A stretch of DNA of 64,000 nt, taken from Candidatus Ozemobacteraceae bacterium. Its GTDB lineage: Bacteria > Muiribacteriota > Ozemobacteria > Ozemobacterales > Ozemobacteraceae. Shown piece by piece: positions 34,660-43,520 of this stretch. The translations under genes and the position numbers were made by a program. Numbering within the stretch: position 1 is the stretch's first letter; each line of letters starts with the position of its first letter. The notes under the pieces were generated by a model, which searched no databases, was not told the DNA's origin, and saw only the letters and a program-made list of their open reading frames with translations. The DNA lies in the NCBI GenBank assembly GCA_035373905.1, contig DAOSOK010000003.1, forward strand, positions 12,561 through 76,560, written 5' to 3'.

Positions 34660-35994
34660 CTAACACGCCTGCGGCGAGATGCCAAAAATCCCGACCGCTT
34701 CAGCCCTGCCCTTCACCTGAACGGCTCCGAGCCCGGCGAACCGGCTTTTCATCTCGTCAGAAAGCCTCGAAAGCACCGCTTCGGAAATGACGATCGGCCG
34801 GTCGTGCTCTTTCGTGAGGGTCTCGAGCCGCGACGCCGTGTTGACGACGTCGCCGATGACGGTGAACTCTCGTCGCTGCTCGCTGCCGACCGGGCCCAGC
34901 AGGACCGGCCCGTGATGGATGCCGATTCCCGACCGGAGCAGGGGCAGCTGCCGGAGCGTCCATTCGGAACGCAGGATCGCCAGTTCCTGCTGCATGCGCA
35001 GAGCCGCTTTCACGGCCGCCTCGCACGGAGATGCCAGCGGCGTGAGACCGCCGAACGTGGCCATGATCGCGTCTCCGATGAACTTGTCGACCACCCCGCC
35101 CTCGGCCTGGATGCAGCCGACCATCTCGTCGAGATACCGGTTGAGGTGGTCGACGACGGCGGCCGGCGCCATGCTTTCGCAGAGGGTCGTGAACGATCGG
35201 ATGTCGCAGAACAGAACGGTCACGTCGCGCGTCTCGCCGCGCACGGCTTCGGACGACATCAGCCGGTCGCGCACTTCCGGGCTGACATACTGGCCGAACA
35301 GCCGGTCGAGATAGGCGCGCTCGCGTTCTTTCTCGATCATCCGCCCGATCATGCGCCGCACCGACCTGGACAGCACGCCGACGGCGATCCCGGTCAGCAC
35401 GAGCATCATCGCCTTGAACCCCCACAGGAGAGGGTCCTTCAGGTCCTGCAGGAACAGCGCGTCTGGCCCGGTCACATGCTGGAGATGCGCCCGCGCGAAC
35501 TGGTAGGCGGCGAAAAACTGGCCGGCGGCAAATATACTTGACAGAATAGATACTCGCGCCTGCATCCAGAACCCGGTCAGCACGACCAGGAAGAAGTACA
35601 GGTACGACGGCGGCCCGGTGAGATACGTGGCGGTGCCGGCCGGCAGCAGGGCCCACGAAACGACGAAGATGATCGTCGGAAGCGAAACCAGCGGCAGAAC
35701 GACCATCCAGGGTTTCTCCGCCGGAATGGCGTCGCGCCGGGCGAGCAGATACAGACAGAACACCGCGAAGCCGCAGATGAACGCCCAGACCGCCGGAATC
35801 ATCATGCCAGGCACGAGACCGAAGTGTCCGGCACCCGCCAGCACCCCCCCGGCCATGAACCCGAACAACGCCCCGGCCAGAAACGCCGGCCTCAGCGTCG
35901 CATTGATCTCCCGCCGCACCTCCGGCAGCAAGGTATCGCCCGACAGGCACAGGCTCTCGGGGCCGCGCTCAATCGAAGCGGTCTCACCCGTCAT
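34660..35994 (-). CDS. Membrane adenylate cyclase (class IIIb) with complete active site
   Basis: This 444-aa protein has six predicted membrane helices in residues 35-235, a helical signalling linker (ERERAYLDRLFGQYVSPEVRDRL), and a cyclase domain (about 255-440). All catalytic residues are present: Asp in LFCDIRSFT, Asp and Lys in VDKFIGDAIMA, Thr in EFTVIGD, and Asn/Arg in VVNTASRLE. It should be active as a homodimer, unlike the three-gene cyclase set at 7965-16521, and serves as an internal control for those substitutions. GAGG precedes the ATG. It is first in a minus-strand unit with the 7TM-PAS sensor. Confidence 0.93.
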   Translation of the reverse strand: MTGETASIERGPESLCLSGDTLLPEVRREINATLRPAFLAGALFGFMAGGVLAGAGHFGLVPGMMIPAVWAFICGFAVFCLYLLARRDAIPAEKPWMVVLPLVSLPTIIFVVSWALLPAGTATYLTGPPSYLYFFLVVLTGFWMQARVSILSSIFAAGQFFAAYQFARAHLQHVTGPDALFLQDLKDPLLWGFKAMMLVLTGIAVGVLSRSVRRMIGRMIEKERERAYLDRLFGQYVSPEVRDRLMSSEAVRGETRDVTVLFCDIRSFTTLCESMAPAAVVDHLNRYLDEMVGCIQAEGGVVDKFIGDAIMATFGGLTPLASPCEAAVKAALRMQQELAILRSEWTLRQLPLLRSGIGIHHGPVLLGPVGSEQRREFTVIGDVVNTASRLETLTKEHDRPIVISEAVLSRLSDEMKSRFAGLGAVQVKGRAEAVGIFGISPQAC

Positions 35995-36073
35995 ACCGAA
36001 ATCCTCATCACCGCCCCATCATACCACACCCGCCCCAAGCCGATGATTCGCAGGGGAACCCCGCATTTCTTCT

Positions 36074-36104
36074 GTAGGGGCGGGTTTCAAACCCGCCCTC
36101 CCCG
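36074..36104. repeat. Palindromic element downstream of thiS
   Basis: A 21-nt core (36078-36098) reads GGGCGGGTTT, a central C, then its exact complement AAACCCGCCC. The identical core recurs at 37179-37199, so the two copies bracket thiF-thiS. Confidence 0.85.
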
Positions 36105-36114
36105 GATCACCTCA

Positions 36115-36312
36115 TCATCCGCCGCTGATCAGGTGGATGATGTCGATGGCAGCCCCGTCCGGGACGGGGGTGACGTCGTAGTTTTCGCGCGGGATGTAAA
36201 CCCCGTCGATCTTCACGATGAGCAGCGGAAACGAGTATTTCTTCGCCTTGATGACGTCCGAAACGGTCATGTCTTTCACGTATTTCAGCGGTTCGCCGTT
36301 GACTTTCAGCAT
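36115..36312 (-). CDS. thiS: Sulfur-carrier protein ThiS
   Basis: This 65-aa ubiquitin-like protein starts MLKVNGEPLKY and ends in the diagnostic Gly-Gly (HLISGG). The C-terminal Gly is adenylylated by ThiF and then thiocarboxylated to carry sulfur for thiazole or a related pathway. Its start overlaps the thiF stop by 7 nt, so translation is probably coupled. No other thiamine genes are nearby, so another sulfur-transfer role cannot be excluded. Confidence 0.88.
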   Translation of the reverse strand: MLKVNGEPLKYVKDMTVSDVIKAKKYSFPLLIVKIDGVYIPRENYDVTPVPDGAAIDIIHLISGG

Positions 36313-37151
36313 GTTTCGTCGAATCTCCCCGTTACGAGTTTTGGACCGAGACCTTCATCCGGCCCCAGCAGCAGTTCCATGACACGATTGGCCTGCATGT
36401 GCGCGACGATGCCCACGCGCGGGGCCATCAACCCGCGGCCGGGGACGGCCTCGCTCGTCTCGTCGCCGCAGACGGTCATGCTCCCGGAAACGCGGGTGCG
36501 CAGCCGGTCGTTCCCGCCCCACCCCGCCATGCCCGAGCCCAGCACGATCGGCTTGTCGGGAAACGCCTTCATCGCCGCATCGACGAGCATCGCCTTCTGA
36601 TCGGCCCGGTCGAACGCCTCGACCAGCACGTCGACGCCGACGAACACGGACGCCACGGTCCCAGGAACGAGCTTCTCGCCCCAGGTTTCGACCCGGACCG
36701 CCGGGTTCACCCGGGCGATCGTCGCCTTGAGCGCCTCGACTTTCGGCATGCCGAGCTGATCGATAAAATATTGCTGTCTATTCAGATTGGTCGGCTCGAC
36801 GATATCGAAATCCGCCAGGACGAGCCGCCCCACTCCCACGCGGGCGAGCGCCAGCGCAACCGTCGAGCCCAGCCCGCCGCAGCCCGCGATGCCGACCGAG
36901 CCCTTCTTCAGCTTCGCATGCACCCGCGGCGTATGTCGCGCCGCGAGCAACGCATCGAGCCGTTCCGGCGTCGGCACGATCCCGCGCCTGACGAACACGA
37001 TCGAATCGCCTTCTTCGGGAACCGTCTCCCCACTCACAGGATACCCGTTCAAGACGAACAGATCCGCACCCGGGCAATACGCCTCGGAGATGCGTTTCAG
37101 GTTCATCCCGCGTTCGATATCCGCATTCTGCTCATTGACGATGCATTTCAT
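36306..37151 (-). CDS. thiF: ThiF-type adenylyltransferase with N-terminal ubiquitin-like domain
   Basis: This is 281 aa from the ATG at 37151, which has GGGGCGG just upstream; a TTG 15 nt earlier is possible. Residues 1-60 form a ThiS-like beta-grasp (MKCIVNEQ..FVLNGYPV..GDSIVFVRRG) without a terminal Gly-Gly. It is followed by the E1-like domain with GIAGCGGLGS (ATP loop), LADFDIVEPTNLNRQQY, KVEAL and VGVDVLVEAFD. This fused architecture is known for the clostridial ThiF type. The protein activates the C terminus of the co-encoded ThiS. No CxxC zinc pair was seen. A palindrome lies 23 nt upstream. Confidence 0.88.
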   Translation of the reverse strand: MKCIVNEQNADIERGMNLKRISEAYCPGADLFVLNGYPVSGETVPEEGDSIVFVRRGIVPTPERLDALLAARHTPRVHAKLKKGSVGIAGCGGLGSTVALALARVGVGRLVLADFDIVEPTNLNRQQYFIDQLGMPKVEALKATIARVNPAVRVETWGEKLVPGTVASVFVGVDVLVEAFDRADQKAMLVDAAMKAFPDKPIVLGSGMAGWGGNDRLRTRVSGSMTVCGDETSEAVPGRGLMAPRVGIVAHMQANRVMELLLGPDEGLGPKLVTGRFDETC

Positions 37152-37173
37152 ATCCCGCCCCTTCAAACCATAC

Positions 37174-37205
37174 CGTAAGGGCGGGTTTCAAACCCGCCCC
37201 TACAC
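37174..37205. repeat. Palindromic element upstream of thiF
   Basis: It has the same 21-nt palindromic core as at 36078-36098 (here 37179-37199), extended by CTACA on the right. It sits between thiF and the preceding gene on the minus strand. Confidence 0.85.
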
Positions 37206-37214
37206 ATGCGCTAT

Positions 37215-37637
37215 TCAGGAAAAGATCTTCTTATCGCCATCGATCGCGAACAACTCCCCGAAAACCACCTCGTTCTCCTCGTCGAGTTCATACGGCAGGA
37301 AAACGATCACCGAGTAGTCATCCACATGATCGAGCGCGAACGCCACACAGTCCCGCTCCTTCTTTTTCCCGGGCGGCACCGCCCGCACATCGCTGACGAT
37401 CGCCGTAGCGACAGCCTTGTTCGCATCCGCAAACCCCTGCATCTTCTCCTCGAGAAACGCCGTCAGCACATCCTGGTCGCTCTCCTCATCCGCCTTGGCC
37501 GCAACCTTCTTCACCCGCCGCGCCTTGTCGAGATACGCCCCAAACGGAAGAAATCCCCCCTCCTCCCGAAGCATCTCCCGCACCGGCTCGATCAACGCCT
37601 TCATCAACAACTCCACATCCGCCTGCGTATCGCCCAT
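37215..37637 (-). CDS. Uncharacterised protein, about 140 aa
   Basis: I do not recognise a named family. The ATG at 37637 follows GGGAGGG at good spacing and gives 140 aa (MGDTQADVELLMKALIEP...). The protein is acidic and soluble, with an N-terminal helical part, a GGFLPFGAYL segment, and a C-terminal alpha/beta part ending in a PYELDEENEVVFGELFA strand pair. It has no signal or TM. It is upstream of thiF in the same direction but separated by the palindrome. A housekeeping accessory role is possible, but nothing in the sequence fixes it. Confidence 0.7.
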   Translation of the reverse strand: MGDTQADVELLMKALIEPVREMLREEGGFLPFGAYLDKARRVKKVAAKADEESDQDVLTAFLEEKMQGFADANKAVATAIVSDVRAVPPGKKKERDCVAFALDHVDDYSVIVFLPYELDEENEVVFGELFAIDGDKKIFS

Positions 37638-37784
37638 GCAATCCCTCCCCTGCAACGTTTTCCAACACCCCTCCATCATACTCCCCGGCGCCGCCGAGAG
37701 AAAGCAACCTTGTCTTTGCCAGCGTCCCTGCTATCAATATCAGAAAAAAATATGACCGTTTTGATATATATATTTATATATATT

Positions 37785-38028
37785 TCATACCACTAAGGCT
37801 TGTGTCATGCATTTGAAAATGCCAGGCAGGGATTGCCAGGGAAGCGCGATGACGCGGTGGCTCAGCTTCAGTTTTCGAGGTGCGCGGCAGATCACAAATT
37901 CTTCTTTCGCCAACGGGTATTCGTCGAGGAAATCCTCGAGATGCCGGATATCCGCGGCGGGATGTAGCGCATACGCGCAATTTTCGCCGAAAATGGAGTC
38001 TATGTCCACGAAATTCCATCCTCAGACC
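37785..38028 (-). pseudogene. C-terminal remnant of a DUF4143-type AAA ATPase
   Basis: A minus-strand frame encodes VDIDSIFGENCAYAL, LEDFLDEYPLAKEEFVICRAPRK and IALPWQSL. This resembles the nuclease-like C-terminal end of DUF4143 ATPases (EVDFI.. YAIEVK.. FLEEYP.. LPW). The lysine of the usual EVK motif is not present, an in-frame stop precedes the fragment, and no ATPase domain is nearby. It is flanked by the most AT-rich DNA of the window (37733-37795, 38040-38110), which otherwise holds nothing I can name. It is probably a decayed gene. Confidence 0.45.
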
Positions 38029-38155
38029 TGGTTCGACATCTTCACACGATACTATACTGATACACATATAACATTCCATCATTTTCGTATTGATCGATCA
38101 CAAATGGGAAAAAAGTTCGTCGAATCCACTGGTATTCGGGATCGTTGCTTAGGCG

Positions 38156-40939
38156 CTATTTTTGAACAGGGTCTTTCCGGGCGTGGCGGTTGAGCATGGC
38201 GACGAGCTCTTCTTTTCGGTATGGCTTGCGGATGCTGTCGGTGAAGCCGTATTCGGCGGGCACGGCCATGACGGGGTCGTCCGAGTAGCCGCTCGAGGCG
38301 TAGACCGGCATCTCGGGATACGCTTTCCGGAGCCGGACGATCGCCTCTTTGGTGTCCATTCCGCCCGGAACGGTCAGGTCGAAGAACGCCCCGTCGACGG
38401 GGGCGCCGTTTTTCGCGGCCTCGGCACAGATCTGCAGGGCTTCTTCGCCGTCTTTCGCCTCGAGAATCGTGTAGCCCATTCCCTCGAGGAAACGGCCGAG
38501 GATCTCCCTGATGGAGGGCTCGTCATCCATGATCAGTATTCTTCCCCTGCCCTGATGGGAAACCGCGGTCTGGACCGCTTCGGTAACGACGTTCTGTTGC
38601 GAGGCGGGCAGGAACACATGGAACGTCGATCCTTTTCCCACCACGGATTCCACCTCGATACATCCGTCGTGCTTCTGGACAATGGCGTAACAGGTCGCCA
38701 GTCCCAGCCCATGTCCCTTCTGCTTCGTGGTGAAGAAGGGATCGAAGATGCATTTGAGGTGTTCGGGCGGGATGCCGACCCCGGTATCGGCAACGGAGAG
38801 CCTGATGAACTTTCCGGGCTTGAGAAGCCTGTTCTCACGCTCTTTCACGACGCAATTCTTCGCGGATATGACGATGCGCCCGCCCGCCGGCATGGCCTGC
38901 TGGGCATTGATCACGATGTTGTCTATCACCTGCCCGATCTGGCTCTTGTCGAAATCGGCCAGCCAGAGGTTTTCATCGATGTCATAATCGCAGGCGATTT
39001 TGGATCCTGCGAGAGCGAACGAGGCGCTTTCCCTGATGAGAGGCCCGAGTTCGGCCGTTTTGCGCTGGGGCGAACCGCCCTTGGAAAACGCGAGCAACTG
39101 CCGGGTGAGGTCCTTGGCGCGGCTGAAGGCGGCCATCGATTTTTCGAGATACAGGGCAACCGTCTTGTCGGCCGTCATCTCGCGGGCAAGATCGATGTAT
39201 CCGAAAATCCCGGCCAGCATATTGTTGAAATCATGGGCGATGCCGCCGGCAAGCACGCCGAGAGAGTCGAGCTTGTCCGTGCGCTGAAGGACGTCGAGCA
39301 GTTTCTGCTTTTCCGTCATATCGCGGAACACCAGCACCACGCCGATGGTCACGCCGTTCTGATCCATGATCGGGGCGCCACTGTCTGCGACAACCCGCTC
39401 AGTTCCGTCGCGAGCGATGAGAAGCGTGTGGTTGGCGAGCTCGATGATCCGGCCGGTCGCCAGCACTCGTTCGGCCGGGTTTTCGCACGGCTGGCGGGTT
39501 CCCTCGTTGATGATCCGAAAAACCGTCGACAGCGGGCGCCCCTGGGCCTCGCTCTGAAGCCAGCCGGTAAGCTCTTCCGCCACCTTGTTCATGATGACGA
39601 CGTTACCCTGCGTGTCGGTGGTGATGACCCCGTCGCCGATGCTCCGCAGGGTCACCGCGAGACGCTCCTTCTCGGCGGCGAGCGCCGCTTCGGCCACCAT
39701 GCGTTCGGTGATGTCCTGCGCGATCTCGACGACGCCGACGACGTTGCCTTCGGTGTCGAAAACCGGCTCGCCGCCTTCCTGCCAGATCTTTCCGTTCGGG
39801 CTGTGCACGATGATATGCTCCGACTTGCCGGTCTGAATCGCCTTGAGCGAAGGGCAATTGGCGCACGGCCTGACGGAGTCGCCCCAGATCGAGTAGCACG
39901 GGCGGCCAACCATATCCTCGGGCCGCTTGTTGACGGACTCGGCGGCGGCCTTGTTCGCCCAGAGGATCTTCAGCCCCTTGTCGACGAGGGCGATATTCGT
40001 GGTGATGCCGTTCAGAATCGCATTTTTCTGGGCTTCGCTCGCCCGCAAAGCCTCTTCGGCCTGCTTGCGCTCGGTGATGTCGATGAAGCTGGTGACGATT
40101 TCGACGATTTCACCCGCGCCGTCAAGGGCCGGAAAGCCGTTGAGAGCGATCCATACGATTTCCTGAGCGCCGCCTTTGGAAATACCCATCAGGAGGTTAT
40201 GAATCGGCTGTTTTGTGCGTGAAATGCGGTTCACGGGATACTCTTCGAGCGGCAGGGGCAATCCCGCCTCATTCACAAATTTCCATGCCGGATCGAGAGC
40301 CGTTTTCCCTCTCATCTGGTCATCGGTCAATCCGAGTAATTCCGATGCCCTCGGATTGCTCATGATAATCGAGGTATCGGGCGCATGGACGACGACTCCG
40401 GCTTCGAGACTCGACAACAGGGTGCGATACCGCTCTTCGCTCTTGCGCAACGCCTCTTCCGCCCGTTTGCGCTCGGTGACATCCGAGAAAATGCCGCACA
40501 CGCCGGTTACCAGGCCGTTCGCGTCCCGAATCGCACTTTTGATCGTCCGTATCCAGGTCTCCTGGCCGCCCAGCAGGTATTTCTCGATCAATTCTTCCGA
40601 TTGTCCGGTACGGATGATTCTCAGATCATCAGCCCGATACTTTGCGGCGAGCTCCGGGGAAAACAGATCCTCGTCGGTTTTTCCCACCACGTCTTCCGGC
40701 CGCACCCCGAGATCGCCGGCCAGGTTGGCGTTGATAAAGATATAGCGGGAGTCCAGATCCTTCATGAAAATCTTTTGCGGAATGTTCTCCAGCAGGGTGC
40801 GATATCTGGCTTCGCTTTGTCGTAAAGCCTCTTCCGCCAGTTTTCGCGTCGCTTCCGATTGTTCCAGTTCCTGAATTTTTCGCATCAGGAGGGTGTTTTC
40901 CTCGAGCAGTTCCTGGTTCGTTCGGTGTAGCCCCTGCAT
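38156..40939 (-). CDS. Soluble multi-PAS hybrid histidine kinase
   Basis: This 927-aa cytosolic kinase begins with a coiled coil (residues 5-45) and four PAS domains (about 45-165, 168-290, 293-415, 420-545), three of which end in a DITER-type PAC sequence. HisKA has LAGGIAHDFNNMLAG. HATPase shows NAQQAMP, VADTGVGI and GLGLATCY. The C-terminal receiver (about 800-920) has the Asp in FFDLTVPGG. No TM is present, so the signal is intracellular, for example redox or a ligand in a PAS domain. CAGGAG precedes the ATG. No response regulator is adjacent; the receiver may act as a phosphate sink or need a separate HPt protein. Confidence 0.94.
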   Translation of the reverse strand: MQGLHRTNQELLEENTLLMRKIQELEQSEATRKLAEEALRQSEARYRTLLENIPQKIFMKDLDSRYIFINANLAGDLGVRPEDVVGKTDEDLFSPELAAKYRADDLRIIRTGQSEELIEKYLLGGQETWIRTIKSAIRDANGLVTGVCGIFSDVTERKRAEEALRKSEERYRTLLSSLEAGVVVHAPDTSIIMSNPRASELLGLTDDQMRGKTALDPAWKFVNEAGLPLPLEEYPVNRISRTKQPIHNLLMGISKGGAQEIVWIALNGFPALDGAGEIVEIVTSFIDITERKQAEEALRASEAQKNAILNGITTNIALVDKGLKILWANKAAAESVNKRPEDMVGRPCYSIWGDSVRPCANCPSLKAIQTGKSEHIIVHSPNGKIWQEGGEPVFDTEGNVVGVVEIAQDITERMVAEAALAAEKERLAVTLRSIGDGVITTDTQGNVVIMNKVAEELTGWLQSEAQGRPLSTVFRIINEGTRQPCENPAERVLATGRIIELANHTLLIARDGTERVVADSGAPIMDQNGVTIGVVLVFRDMTEKQKLLDVLQRTDKLDSLGVLAGGIAHDFNNMLAGIFGYIDLAREMTADKTVALYLEKSMAAFSRAKDLTRQLLAFSKGGSPQRKTAELGPLIRESASFALAGSKIACDYDIDENLWLADFDKSQIGQVIDNIVINAQQAMPAGGRIVISAKNCVVKERENRLLKPGKFIRLSVADTGVGIPPEHLKCIFDPFFTTKQKGHGLGLATCYAIVQKHDGCIEVESVVGKGSTFHVFLPASQQNVVTEAVQTAVSHQGRGRILIMDDEPSIREILGRFLEGMGYTILEAKDGEEALQICAEAAKNGAPVDGAFFDLTVPGGMDTKEAIVRLRKAYPEMPVYASSGYSDDPVMAVPAEYGFTDSIRKPYRKEELVAMLNRHARKDPVQK

Positions 40940-41040
40940 CTGGTTCTCCTGTAACGGACAAAATCATCGGTGCGGTTCACTATACCACAGAGTTTCATGC
41001 CCCCCGCTTCGGCATCACCATTCGGCCCGCACCAGCATTT

Positions 41041-41191
41041 TTATTGAGTCCTGCTGAATGAAAACCAACCGTTCGCCCTGAGCATGTCGAAGGGCGAAAT
41101 GAGGAACCATCGGCAAGTGGCTGTTCGTGCTTCGACAAGCTCAGCACGAACGGAGACACGAAGCTGGTTTTTGATATGCAGGACTCAATAA
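41041..41191. repeat. MITE-like element, full-length copy
   Basis: A 151-bp element has a perfect 14-bp terminal inverted repeat: TTATTGAGTCCTGC at 41041-41054 and its complement at 41178-41191, extended imperfectly inwards. Inside are two hairpin arms, CGTTCGCCCTGAGCATGTCG and a GTTCGTGCTTCGACAAGCTC arm. It has no coding capacity. A nearly identical inverted copy lies at 63118-63262. The remaining 40940-41040 and 41192-41244 stretches show nothing else. Confidence 0.85.
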
Positions 41192-41244
41192 CAGTCCCGC
41201 GCATCGGCCGCACCCGTGCGAGCCGGGCGAAGCCCTGGAAACGA

Positions 41245-41285
41245 AAAGCGGGAGAGGAGCGGTTTCAGCCGTCCCCTCCCGCTTT
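41245..41285 (-). terminator. Terminator of the AOR operon
   Basis: A stem of AAAGCGGGAGGGG against CCTCTCCCGCTTT (one bulge) is followed on the minus strand by a TTTTCGTTT tail, 11 nt after the stop at 41296. Confidence 0.75.
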
Positions 41286-41295
41286 CCTTCGTTTT

Positions 41296-43500
41296 CTAGA
41301 GGAACTTTTTGACGACGTCGACGACCTCGGGGAAATCGATGCCGAGTTTTTTCAGCGTTTCGAGAGTCGGGACGGCATCCTTTGTCCAGCCGCGGCGTTT
41401 GTAGACGGCGTCGCATAGTTTCTGATATCGATCTTCGCGCCATTTCCGGTGAAGGGCGATCTTCTCATCGACCGACTTTCCGGACGGATCGACGCCGATC
41501 TGCTCTTTCAGCTGCTTGTCGTAGCGCTCGGCGCGCGACTCGTACTCCTCGCGGGTGACGGGGCCGGTCGAGCGGTACGGCGCCTGGTCGAACTTGCGGA
41601 GGCCCTTTCCCATGCGCAGGTTGAAGACGCGCTGGAAGTTGTAGACGCGCTCGGACATGAAGACCAGCTCGTCACGGTTCATCTCGCGGCCGGTGATGCC
41701 CGAGAAAAGATCGCAGTAGTTCTGCAGGTGAGAGGGCACTTTCGCGGCCTCCATCGGGCTGTTCGCCTTGCGGTTGTCCTCGGGCTCGACGTCGTTCCAT
41801 GGCAGTTTGCACAGCCCGTTCAGGCCGAACCAGGTGCGGAACATTGGGAAATAGTGCAGAGCCTCGGCCTTGTCCTCGAAGGTCGGCAACTGGTTGTTCA
41901 CCATATCCATGAAGATCAGCCAGGCTTCGTCGTGCTGGGGCCCCTTGTTGGTGAGCGCGTAGCCGCCCTGCTGGGCCAGCGACTCCTTCGACAAATACTG
42001 CGAGTATTCGAGGCCTTTCGCTTCCATGCCGATATCTGCAAGCAGTTTCGGGTCGCCCCACCCCTTTTCGGCGAACAGTTTTTTCATGCGGGCTACGCCC
42101 TGACCGACGATCGCGCCGAACCCTTCGTTGCGGGCCATCTGATGCAGCAGCTCCATCTGCGCCGCGCCATTGCCCCACGTCAGTTCGATGCCGCCGGTGC
42201 GTTCGGCGTTCAGGATTCCGCGTTGCCAGCATTCCATCACGAAACTACAACTGGTGCCGAACGAGATCGTGTCGATACCATAGGTATCGCAATAGAAATT
42301 GCCCTCGAGGATCCAGTCCCGGTCGAAAATGCCGCAGTTCGAGCCGAGGCCGGCCGCGGTCTCGTATTCGGGGCCGTCGACCGTGACCGAGTGGCCCTTG
42401 TAGGGACCGGTTTTCACGATATGACCGTCGGCGCCCTTCGAACATCCCATCGAACAACCCAACCAGCAACCGTCGGGGATGCCCTGCGTGAACCGTTCGC
42501 CCCATGTGTATGATGCGATATTCTTCACGTCTTCATGCGAGCCATACTGGAAGTTGCAGACGGGCAGAAGGTCGTAATCGCTCATCACTTCGACGAGGTG
42601 CGCCGTGCCCTGCGTCCGCATGTGGCACTGTTTGTCGTCGTTGTCGTGGATCTCGCGATGCAGGCGGATGCCGGTGTTGCGCACGCGGTCAATGTCGGCC
42701 GGGCGGTTCATGTCGCCCTTCACGGTCGGACCCCGAACGACGACGGCCTTCACCTTCTTATCGCGGAACACAGTCCCGATGCCGCCGCGGCCGGCCTGTT
42801 TCAGGCGGGCGACGCCGCGCCGGATGTCATACCACGAAAAGTTCAGACAGCCCATCAGCGCGTGGTCAGCTCCCTTGCCGGAGGCGATGACCGAGATATT
42901 CCGCCGGTCGAACTCGTCGGCAGCATACATATGTGTAAATATATCGGCTGCGATATGGCTGTCGACGCTCTCGAGCGGCGCTTCCTCGACGCGGATGATT
43001 CCCTTCTGGCCGTCGATGAAGATGACCACGTCTGACTCGGCCTTCCCCTGAATTTCCAGCGCGTCGAAACCGCTGAACTTCATCAGCGGCCCGAAGTGGC
43101 CGCCGACGTTGCTGTCGATCGGGATGTCGGTCAGGGGCGACAGCGACACGACGAGCGACTTGCCGGAGCCGGGATACTGGGTGTTCCCGCCGAGCGGGCC
43201 GGGGCTGATGATGATCTCGTTCTCGGGGTCGTTCCATTTCGTCGTCGGCTTGACCGCGTTCCAGAGATACCAGAGGCCGAAGCCGCGGCCGCCGATGAAG
43301 ATCTCCTTCATCTGCTCCGTGACCGGCTTTTCCTTGATGGTGCGGGTCGACAGGTTGATATACAGCGTGCGGTTATTGTAGCCGCGCTCGGGAAGGCCGG
43401 GGTTGAAACTGCCTTCGAAGACCAGCTTGTGGGCACTGCGCTGTTTTTCGAGGTCGCCGAGATAGGAGGTGCGCTTGGTATAGTCGATCATATCGTTCAT
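41296..43500 (-). CDS. Tungsten-type aldehyde:ferredoxin oxidoreductase
   Basis: This is 734 aa from the ATG at 43500, supported by GGAGAGGA upstream and the MNDMIDYTKR start; a longer frame runs through the ferredoxin gene and is rejected. AOR N-terminal signatures include IGGRGFGLWYLW and the pterin-binding SPGPLGGNTQYPGSGK. The [4Fe-4S] cysteines are PDGCWLGCSMGC and a distal Cys in LNGLCKLPW. The enzyme oxidises aldehydes or reduces acids with ferredoxin, using a tungsto-bispterin cofactor. It is preceded by a polyferredoxin gene 20 nt upstream, a typical electron-transfer pairing. The substrate is not deducible. An AT-rich codon island lies at 42922-42945. Confidence 0.93.
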   Translation of the reverse strand: MNDMIDYTKRTSYLGDLEKQRSAHKLVFEGSFNPGLPERGYNNRTLYINLSTRTIKEKPVTEQMKEIFIGGRGFGLWYLWNAVKPTTKWNDPENEIIISPGPLGGNTQYPGSGKSLVVSLSPLTDIPIDSNVGGHFGPLMKFSGFDALEIQGKAESDVVIFIDGQKGIIRVEEAPLESVDSHIAADIFTHMYAADEFDRRNISVIASGKGADHALMGCLNFSWYDIRRGVARLKQAGRGGIGTVFRDKKVKAVVVRGPTVKGDMNRPADIDRVRNTGIRLHREIHDNDDKQCHMRTQGTAHLVEVMSDYDLLPVCNFQYGSHEDVKNIASYTWGERFTQGIPDGCWLGCSMGCSKGADGHIVKTGPYKGHSVTVDGPEYETAAGLGSNCGIFDRDWILEGNFYCDTYGIDTISFGTSCSFVMECWQRGILNAERTGGIELTWGNGAAQMELLHQMARNEGFGAIVGQGVARMKKLFAEKGWGDPKLLADIGMEAKGLEYSQYLSKESLAQQGGYALTNKGPQHDEAWLIFMDMVNNQLPTFEDKAEALHYFPMFRTWFGLNGLCKLPWNDVEPEDNRKANSPMEAAKVPSHLQNYCDLFSGITGREMNRDELVFMSERVYNFQRVFNLRMGKGLRKFDQAPYRSTGPVTREEYESRAERYDKQLKEQIGVDPSGKSVDEKIALHRKWREDRYQKLCDAVYKRRGWTKDAVPTLETLKKLGIDFPEVVDVVKKFL
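42922..42945 (-). other. AT-rich codon island in the AOR gene
   Basis: Eight consecutive codons (DIFTHMYA) read GAT ATA TTT ACA CAT ATG TAT GCT, in a gene where these residues normally use C/G-ending codons. Confidence 0.75.
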
Positions 43501-43520
43501 TCCTCTCCGTTTCGTCCGCG

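Noticed and set aside
37152..37214. Possible TPP riboswitch upstream of thiF.
   Set aside because: Only 63 nt separate the genes and most is the palindrome; no THI-box sequence was seen.
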